From: CAZNMF01 sp035547155
GTDB taxonomy: Bacteria > Acidobacteriota > Vicinamibacteria > Vicinamibacterales > SCN-69-37
DNA length: 15,089 nucleotides
Assembly: GCA_035547155.1 (NCBI GenBank)
Contig: DASZVJ010000017.1
Span: 1 to 15,089 of the forward strand
Reading direction: 5' to 3'
Part shown: piece after piece, positions 10,535-15,089 of the stretch
Position numbering within the stretch: position 1 is the stretch's first letter
Layout of the letters: the number at the start of each line of letters is the position of its first letter
The notes under the pieces: model-generated
What the model was told of the DNA's origin: nothing
The model's input: only the letters and a program-made list of their open reading frames with translations
The model's database searches: none
Translations under genes and position numbers: made by a program

Positions 10535-13399
10535 ATGAGCGATTGGAAGGACACACTCCATCTCCCCCGCACCGAGTTCCCGATGAAGGCGAACTTGCCG
10601 GTGTCCGAGCCCGTGACGCTGGCGCGGTGGGCACAGATCGATCTCTACGGCCGCATCCGTGAGGCGCGGCGCGGCCGGCCCAAGTTCGTCCTGCACGACG
10701 GGCCGCCGTACGCCAACGGCAACATCCATCTCGGCACGGCCCTCAACAAGATCCTCAAGGACGTCGTCGTCAAGTCGCGCTCGATGTCGGGGTTCGACGC
10801 GCCGTACGTCGTCGGATACGACTGCCACGGCCTGCCGATCGAGCTGAAAGTCGACCGCGAGCTCGGTCCGAAGAAACGCGACATGTCGGTCGCCGAGTTC
10901 TGCCAGGCGTGCCGCGCGTACGCCGAGCGTTTCATCGGCGCGATGAGCGCGCAGTTCCAGCGCCTCGGCGTCCTCGGCACGTGGGACGATCCGTATCTGA
11001 CGATGAACTTCAAGTACCAGGCGGCGATCGCGCGCGCGTTTGGACGGTTCGTCGAACGGGACCTCGTCTACAAGGGCAAGAAGCCCGTGCACTGGTGCAT
11101 CCACTGCCGGACGGCGCTCGCGGAAGCCGAAGTCGAGTACGACACGCACGTCTCGTCGTCGATCTACGTCGAGTTCCCGGCGACCGAAGCGGGCACGACG
11201 GAGCTCATCAAACGCGTACCGGCGCTCGCCGGCCGCCGCATCTCCGCGCTGATCTGGACGACAACGCCGTGGACGATTCCGTCGAACCTGGCGCTCGCGT
11301 TCCATCCTGACTTCGACTACGCCGCGTACGACGTCGACGGCGTCGCCGTCATCGTCGCCGAAGGGCTGGCAGCGCAGGTGTCGCAGGCGGTCGAGCGTCC
11401 ATTCGGCGAGCCGGTCGCGCGCATGAAGGGCGAGGTCTTCGAGCACATCCGCTTCGAGCATCCGCTGTACGCGCGAGAGTCCGTGGGTGTGCTCGCGGAC
11501 TACGTCACGCTCGACGCCGGTACGGGCGTCGTCCACACGGCGCCCGGCCACGGCGCGGACGACTTCAAGACGGGCCAGCGCTATGGCCTCGAGATCTACG
11601 CGCCGATCGGACCAGGCGGCCGCTTCCTCGACACGGTCGAGATGTTCGGCGGCATGAAGGTGTTCGACGCGAACGTCAAAGTCGAAGAAGCGTTGCACGA
11701 GCGCTCGCGCCTGTGGCGGAAGAAGGCGTTCGAGCATCAGTACCCGCACTGCTGGCGCTGCCACAACCCGGTGATTTTCCTGGCGACGTCGCAGTGGTTC
11801 ATCAAGATGGACGCGCCGCTCGATCCCGCGAGCACGAGCGCGGCCTCGCGCACGCTGCGCGAAGCTGCCGTCGACGCGATCGATCACGACGTCGCGTGGG
11901 TGCCGACGTGGGGCCACGATCGCATCTACAACATGGTGACGTCGCGGCCGGACTGGTGCATCTCGCGGCAGCGCGCGTGGGGCGTGCCGATTCCCGCGCT
12001 CGACTGCACGAGCTGCGGCGAAGCGATCGTCACGCCGGCGATCGTCGAGCAGGCCGCATCCGTGTTCGAGCGTCATGGCGCCGACGCGTGGTACGGCCGG
12101 CCCGTCGAGGAATTCGTTCCCGCCGGGCTCACGTGCTCCACGTGCGGCGGCACAACGTTCGAGCGCGAGATGAACATCCTCGACGTCTGGTTCGATTCGG
12201 GATCGAGCCATGAGGCCGTGCTTTCGGTGCGGCCAGAGCTGACGTGGCCCGCGGACATGTATCTCGAAGGCAGCGATCAGCATCGCGGCTGGTTCCAGTC
12301 ATCGCTGCTCGTCGGGCTCGGCACGCGCGGGCACGCGCCATTCAAACAGGTGCTCACGCACGGCTTCCTCATCGACCTCGAAGGCCGGAAGATGTCGAAG
12401 TCGCTCGGCAACGTGCTGCAGCCGCAGGACATCATCAAGGACAGCGGCGCGGACATCCTGCGGCTTTGGGTCGCGATGAGCGACTATCGCGAGGAGATCC
12501 GCATCAGCAAGGAAATCCTCGCGCGCGTCGTCGAGGCGTACCGGAAGATCCGCAACACGTTCCGGTACCTGCTCGCGAACCTGTACGACTTCGATCCCGC
12601 CGTCGATCGGCTGCCTGTCGCTCAACTACTCGACGTCGACCGCTTCATGCTCGCGAAGTTCGCGCGCGTCGCGATCGGCATGCGCGCGAGCTACGACACG
12701 TATGATTTCCAGGCGATCTTCCAGGCCGTCAACGAGCTCGTGACGGTCGATCTGAGCGCGTTCTATCTCGACGTGTCGAAGGATCGGCTCTACACGTTCA
12801 GCGCGACGTCACGCGAGCGACGCTCGGCGCAGACCGTGCAGTATCTGATCGCGGACGGTCTGGCGCGGCTGCTCGCGCCGATCGTCTCGATCACCGCAGA
12901 CGAGATCTGGAAGTCGTTGCCGGGCGCGCGTGAAGACTCGATCCATCTCGCGGAGTTTCCGGCGGCGCTCGAAGGCTGGCTCGACGCAGCGCTCGAAGAT
13001 CGATGGACGAAGCTGCTGGATGTTCGTCGTCAGGTCAACGGCGCGCTCGAAGTCGCACGGCAGGCGAAGACGATCGGCAGCGCGCTCGGCGCGCGCGTGG
13101 CGGTCTCCGCCTCAGGTGAGACGCTCGCGTTACTGCGCGCGCACGAAGCCGATCTCCCGATGTTCTTCATCACATCGGCGGTCGCGATCGAAAGCGGCCG
13201 AGTCGAGACGGTCGACAGCAGCGCGGGCGGCGTGGTGACGGAGGATTCGACCGTCTCCGTTGCGGTCGAGCCGGCGCCTGGCGAGAAATGTCCGCGCTGC
13301 TGGCGGATCGTCACCGAGACGGTGCCGTCCGGACCGACGGCGGGGCTGTGTGTGCGCTGCGACGGCGCATTGAGAGGAGACGGTGCCGTCGGACGCTGA
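10535..13399 (+). CDS. ileS: Isoleucyl-tRNA synthetase
   Basis: A 954-residue class Ia aminoacyl-tRNA synthetase that charges tRNA-Ile and edits mischarged valine. The N-terminus KDTLHLPRTEFPMKANLP is typical of bacterial IleS and fixes ATG 10535. The HIGH signature is GNIHLGTAL with HLGT at 65-68. The CP1 editing domain follows, with a conserved WTTTPWTIPSN segment. KMSKS is at 619-623 in DLEGRKMSKSLGN. The C-terminal zinc module has CPRC (Cys919, Cys922) and CVRC (Cys939, Cys942), as in the E. coli type. No T-box leader is possible in the 35-bp upstream gap. It overlaps lspA by 17 bp. Assignment is firm. Confidence 0.97.
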   Translation: MSDWKDTLHLPRTEFPMKANLPVSEPVTLARWAQIDLYGRIREARRGRPKFVLHDGPPYANGNIHLGTALNKILKDVVVKSRSMSGFDAPYVVGYDCHGLPIELKVDRELGPKKRDMSVAEFCQACRAYAERFIGAMSAQFQRLGVLGTWDDPYLTMNFKYQAAIARAFGRFVERDLVYKGKKPVHWCIHCRTALAEAEVEYDTHVSSSIYVEFPATEAGTTELIKRVPALAGRRISALIWTTTPWTIPSNLALAFHPDFDYAAYDVDGVAVIVAEGLAAQVSQAVERPFGEPVARMKGEVFEHIRFEHPLYARESVGVLADYVTLDAGTGVVHTAPGHGADDFKTGQRYGLEIYAPIGPGGRFLDTVEMFGGMKVFDANVKVEEALHERSRLWRKKAFEHQYPHCWRCHNPVIFLATSQWFIKMDAPLDPASTSAASRTLREAAVDAIDHDVAWVPTWGHDRIYNMVTSRPDWCISRQRAWGVPIPALDCTSCGEAIVTPAIVEQAASVFERHGADAWYGRPVEEFVPAGLTCSTCGGTTFEREMNILDVWFDSGSSHEAVLSVRPELTWPADMYLEGSDQHRGWFQSSLLVGLGTRGHAPFKQVLTHGFLIDLEGRKMSKSLGNVLQPQDIIKDSGADILRLWVAMSDYREEIRISKEILARVVEAYRKIRNTFRYLLANLYDFDPAVDRLPVAQLLDVDRFMLAKFARVAIGMRASYDTYDFQAIFQAVNELVTVDLSAFYLDVSKDRLYTFSATSRERRSAQTVQYLIADGLARLLAPIVSITADEIWKSLPGAREDSIHLAEFPAALEGWLDAALEDRWTKLLDVRRQVNGALEVARQAKTIGSALGARVAVSASGETLALLRAHEADLPMFFITSAVAIESGRVETVDSSAGGVVTEDSTVSVAVEPAPGEKCPRCWRIVTETVPSGPTAGLCVRCDGALRGDGAVGR

Positions 13400-13955
13400 C
13401 GGCGCGCAGGACCCGCTGGTCACCGACGGCGCGGTTGCGCCCGACGCGCCGGCTGACGTACCGCGGACCGCGTTGCGCCTGTTCTGGTCGCTCGCGCTCG
13501 GCATTGTCGCGCTCGACCAGCTGACGAAAGCGCTGATCCGCGCGACGATCCCGCTCTACGAGAGCCGTCCGATCATTCCCGGCCTGTTCGATCTCGTGCA
13601 CGTGCACAACGCCGGCGTCGCGTTCGGGCTGCTGAACGACGTCGCGCATCCGGTCCGCAGTCTCACGACCACGGCGCTGGCGATCGTCGCGCTCATCGGC
13701 ATCGCCTACTACGCGCGTCACATTCGTGATGACGAGCGGCTTGCGCGAATCGGCTTGTCGTTCATCCTCGGCGGCGCGATTGGCAACCTTGCGGACCGCC
13801 TGCGTCAGGGCTTCGTCGTCGATTTCGTCGACGTGTACTGGCGCGACTGGCACTTCTGGGCGTTCAACGTCGCCGACGCGGCCATCACGATCGGCGCCAT
13901 CCTGATTTTCGTCGAGCTTCTTTTCCCGAGACGCCATGCATCCCATTCTGTTTGA
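13383..13955 (+). CDS. lspA: Lipoprotein signal peptidase (signal peptidase II)
   Basis: A 190-residue inner-membrane aspartyl peptidase that removes the signal peptide from diacylglyceryl-modified prolipoproteins. Four membrane helices are visible. Family motifs are DQLTKALI at 45-52, HNAGVAFGLL at 75-84, GNLADRLRQGFVVDFVDV at 134-151 and FNVADAAI at 161-168. Asp147 and Asp165 are the expected catalytic pair. The start is GTG at 13383, inside the end of ileS. It is supported by a purine-rich GAGAGGAGA Shine-Dalgarno sequence at 13372-13380. About 28 Asp/Ala/Pro-rich residues precede the first helix, longer than usual. It overlaps lgt by 20 bp. Pairing LspA with Lgt puts successive lipoprotein maturation enzymes in one transcript. 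Confidence 0.95.
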   Translation: MPSDADGAQDPLVTDGAVAPDAPADVPRTALRLFWSLALGIVALDQLTKALIRATIPLYESRPIIPGLFDLVHVHNAGVAFGLLNDVAHPVRSLTTTALAIVALIGIAYYARHIRDDERLARIGLSFILGGAIGNLADRLRQGFVVDFVDVYWRDWHFWAFNVADAAITIGAILIFVELLFPRRHASHSV

Positions 13956-14709
13956 AGTCGGAGGTTGGCCCGTCTACTCGTACGGCGTGCTGCTCGCAGC
14001 CGCGTACCTCGCGGCGTTGCAGCTTGCGGTGGTGCGCGCGAGGCGGCAAGGCATCGACGGCACGAAGATCATGGATCTCGGGATCTACCTCATCATCGCG
14101 GCGCTGGTCGGCGCCAAGGCGATGTTGATCGCGATCGATTTCCGGTACTTCGTCAGTCAACCGCGCGAGATCCTGTCGCTCGTCCGCGCCGGCGGCGTGT
14201 TCTACGGCGGGTTGATCGCCGCACTCATCGTCGCGATCTGGCTGGTACGCCGCTACGATCTACGCCTGTGGACGACGGCCGATCTGTTCGCGCCGGGCAT
14301 CGCGCTGGGCCACGTCATCGGCCGCTTCGGCTGCCTGCTCGCCGGCTGCTGCTACGGCCGGCCGACGTCGGTACCGTGGGCCATCACCTTCACGAATCCC
14401 GCAGCGGCGGCCAACGTCGGCACGCCGCTCGGCGTGCCGCTGCATCCGACGCAGCTCTACGATGCCGGCGCGGAACTGCTCATCCTGATCGTGCTCCTGC
14501 TCACCGAACGTCGCGGACGGACGTTCTCTGGCCGTACGTTCTGGCTCTACGTGCTGCTCTACGGGATCTCGCGTTTCATCATCGAGATCTACCGCGGCGA
14601 CGATCGCGGCATGATCCTCGGCGTATCGACGTCGCAGTTCGTCTCGCTCATCGCCGTGCCCGTCGCGATCGCGATGCTCGTCCGCCTGCGATCGCGCGCG
14701 GCCGCCTAG
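13936..14709 (+). CDS. lgt: Prolipoprotein diacylglyceryl transferase, CCYG-type variant
   Basis: A 257-residue polytopic inner-membrane enzyme that transfers diacylglycerol from phosphatidylglycerol to the lipobox cysteine of prolipoproteins. The N-terminus MHPILFEVGGWPVYSYGVLL is typical. The core signature is GRFGCLLAGCCYGRPT at 129-144, with Arg130 matching E. coli Arg143. The E. coli Asn146 and Glu151 positions read Cys133 and Cys138. The segment equal to the E. coli HGGL motif reads YGGL (Tyr90). HPTQLYDA at 170-177 and YGISRFIIEIYRGDDRG at 209-225 complete the family pattern. A GCC(Y)G form is, from memory, common in Acidobacteriota and deltaproteobacterial Lgt proteins, so it is probably a functional subfamily. 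It overlaps lspA by 20 bp and precedes the pseudouridine synthase by 18 bp. Confidence 0.9.
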   Translation: MHPILFEVGGWPVYSYGVLLAAAYLAALQLAVVRARRQGIDGTKIMDLGIYLIIAALVGAKAMLIAIDFRYFVSQPREILSLVRAGGVFYGGLIAALIVAIWLVRRYDLRLWTTADLFAPGIALGHVIGRFGCLLAGCCYGRPTSVPWAITFTNPAAAANVGTPLGVPLHPTQLYDAGAELLILIVLLLTERRGRTFSGRTFWLYVLLYGISRFIIEIYRGDDRGMILGVSTSQFVSLIAVPVAIAMLVRLRSRAAA

Positions 14710-14727
14710 CCGCGCGCGATCGACGCC

Positions 14728-15089
14728 ATGAGTGCCAGCGCGGAGCGTGCGCGGCCGACGGCCCAACACCTCACGATTACGGCATCGAACGACGACGCGG
14801 GCCGGCGTCTCGATCACGTCGTCACGACGCATCTGCCGGATCTGTCGCGATCTCAGGTGCAGCGTCTGATTCGAGATGGCTCGATCACGATCGGCGGACG
14901 CGCAGTCAAGACTGGCGCGATCGTCACGCCTGGCGTGACGATCGCGATCGAGCTGCCTGAGCCCGCGCCGAGCACGCCGCAGCCGGAAGCGCTCCCCCTT
15001 CGAGTCCTCTACGACGATGACGACCTCGTCGTCGTCGACAAGCCGGCGGGCATGGTGGTGCATCCGGCCGCCGGTCATGCCGCGGGGAC
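14728..15089 (+). CDS. rluD: RluD-family 23S rRNA pseudouridine synthase (partial, C-terminus outside window)
   Basis: The first 120 residues of an RluA/RluD-family pseudouridine synthase, running off the window. An N-terminal S4 RNA-binding domain is visible at about 14-75 (DAGRRLDHVVTTHLPDLSRS, then VQRLIRDGSITIGGRAVK). The start of the catalytic domain follows: LRVLYDDDDLVVVDKPAGMV, then VHPAAGH. The catalytic HRLDxxTSG motif lies beyond the edge, so activity cannot be confirmed here. Members with an S4 domain and this layout, located next to lspA, are usually RluD (modifying 23S rRNA helix 69), but RluC cannot be excluded. ATG 14728 begins 18 bp after lgt, without a clear Shine-Dalgarno sequence. 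Confidence 0.85.
   Translation, partial: MSASAERARPTAQHLTITASNDDAGRRLDHVVTTHLPDLSRSQVQRLIRDGSITIGGRAVKTGAIVTPGVTIAIELPEPAPSTPQPEALPLRVLYDDDDLVVVDKPAGMVVHPAAGHAAG

Noticed and set aside
10508..12283. Long open frame (591 codons) antisense to ileS
   Set aside because: It lies wholly opposite a well-conserved ileS, is rich in Arg/Ala/Asp without any recognisable domain, and is typical of GC-rich antisense frames.

Overview
This 15.1 kb window is dense, high-GC bacterial chromosome with almost no spacer DNA. No phage, transposon, CRISPR array, rRNA or tRNA gene is visible. The gene content is mostly housekeeping: Fe-S assembly, sugar phosphate metabolism, biotin uptake, thiamin and molybdopterin synthesis, translation termination, isoleucyl-tRNA synthetase, lipoprotein maturation and rRNA pseudouridylation. 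The GC content, the exported methyltransferase family, the stand-alone Tal-Pgi-type isomerase, the CCYG-type Lgt and the short degenerate intergenic tandem repeats suggest an Acidobacteriota genome, perhaps Vicinamibacteria. That is inference from remembered family features, not a database result.

Layout. (1) Positions 1-2724, minus strand: a tightly packed unit, read right to left, of an ErpA/IscA-type A-type Fe-S carrier, a Fur-type regulator fused to a rubrerythrin-like diiron domain, a PHP phosphoesterase, and an ABC ATPase-like protein whose catalytic motifs are eroded (cut by the window edge). The last three are joined by 4-bp ATGA overlaps. (2) 2752-5069, plus: phosphoglucose isomerase coupled to a SAM methyltransferase with a signal peptide. 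(3) 5070-5171: convergent spacer with two perfect hairpins. (4) 5172-5771, minus: BioY. (5) 5790-8521 and 8532-9389, plus: ThiD, then MoaE-MoaD-PrfA-PrmC with overlapping or nearly abutting genes. (6) 9462-9803, plus: a HIT protein, convergent with a HAD hydrolase (9816-10499, minus). (7) 10535-15089, plus: IleS-LspA-Lgt-RluD-like, with RluD cut by the window edge.

The clearest cross-window signal is promoter layout. Five genes that start transcription units (erpA, bioY, moaE, HIT, HAD) have a sigma-70-like -10 hexamer (TATAAT, TAAAAT, TACACT) placed 6 or 7 nt before the start codon, so the transcript should begin at or next to the start codon (leaderless mRNA). By contrast lspA, inside an operon, has a clear Shine-Dalgarno sequence. 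Two of these promoters are preceded by degenerate tandem repeats with about 8-bp spacing (10 copies of GAACC; 8 units related to GATGNNCC) that begin at the stop codon of the upstream gene.

The best candidates for new biology are the Fur-rubrerythrin fusion in an Fe-S carrier operon, the pseudo-ATPase-like ABC protein, MoaD with five residues after its Gly-Gly terminus, and the leaderless-promoter and repeat architecture.
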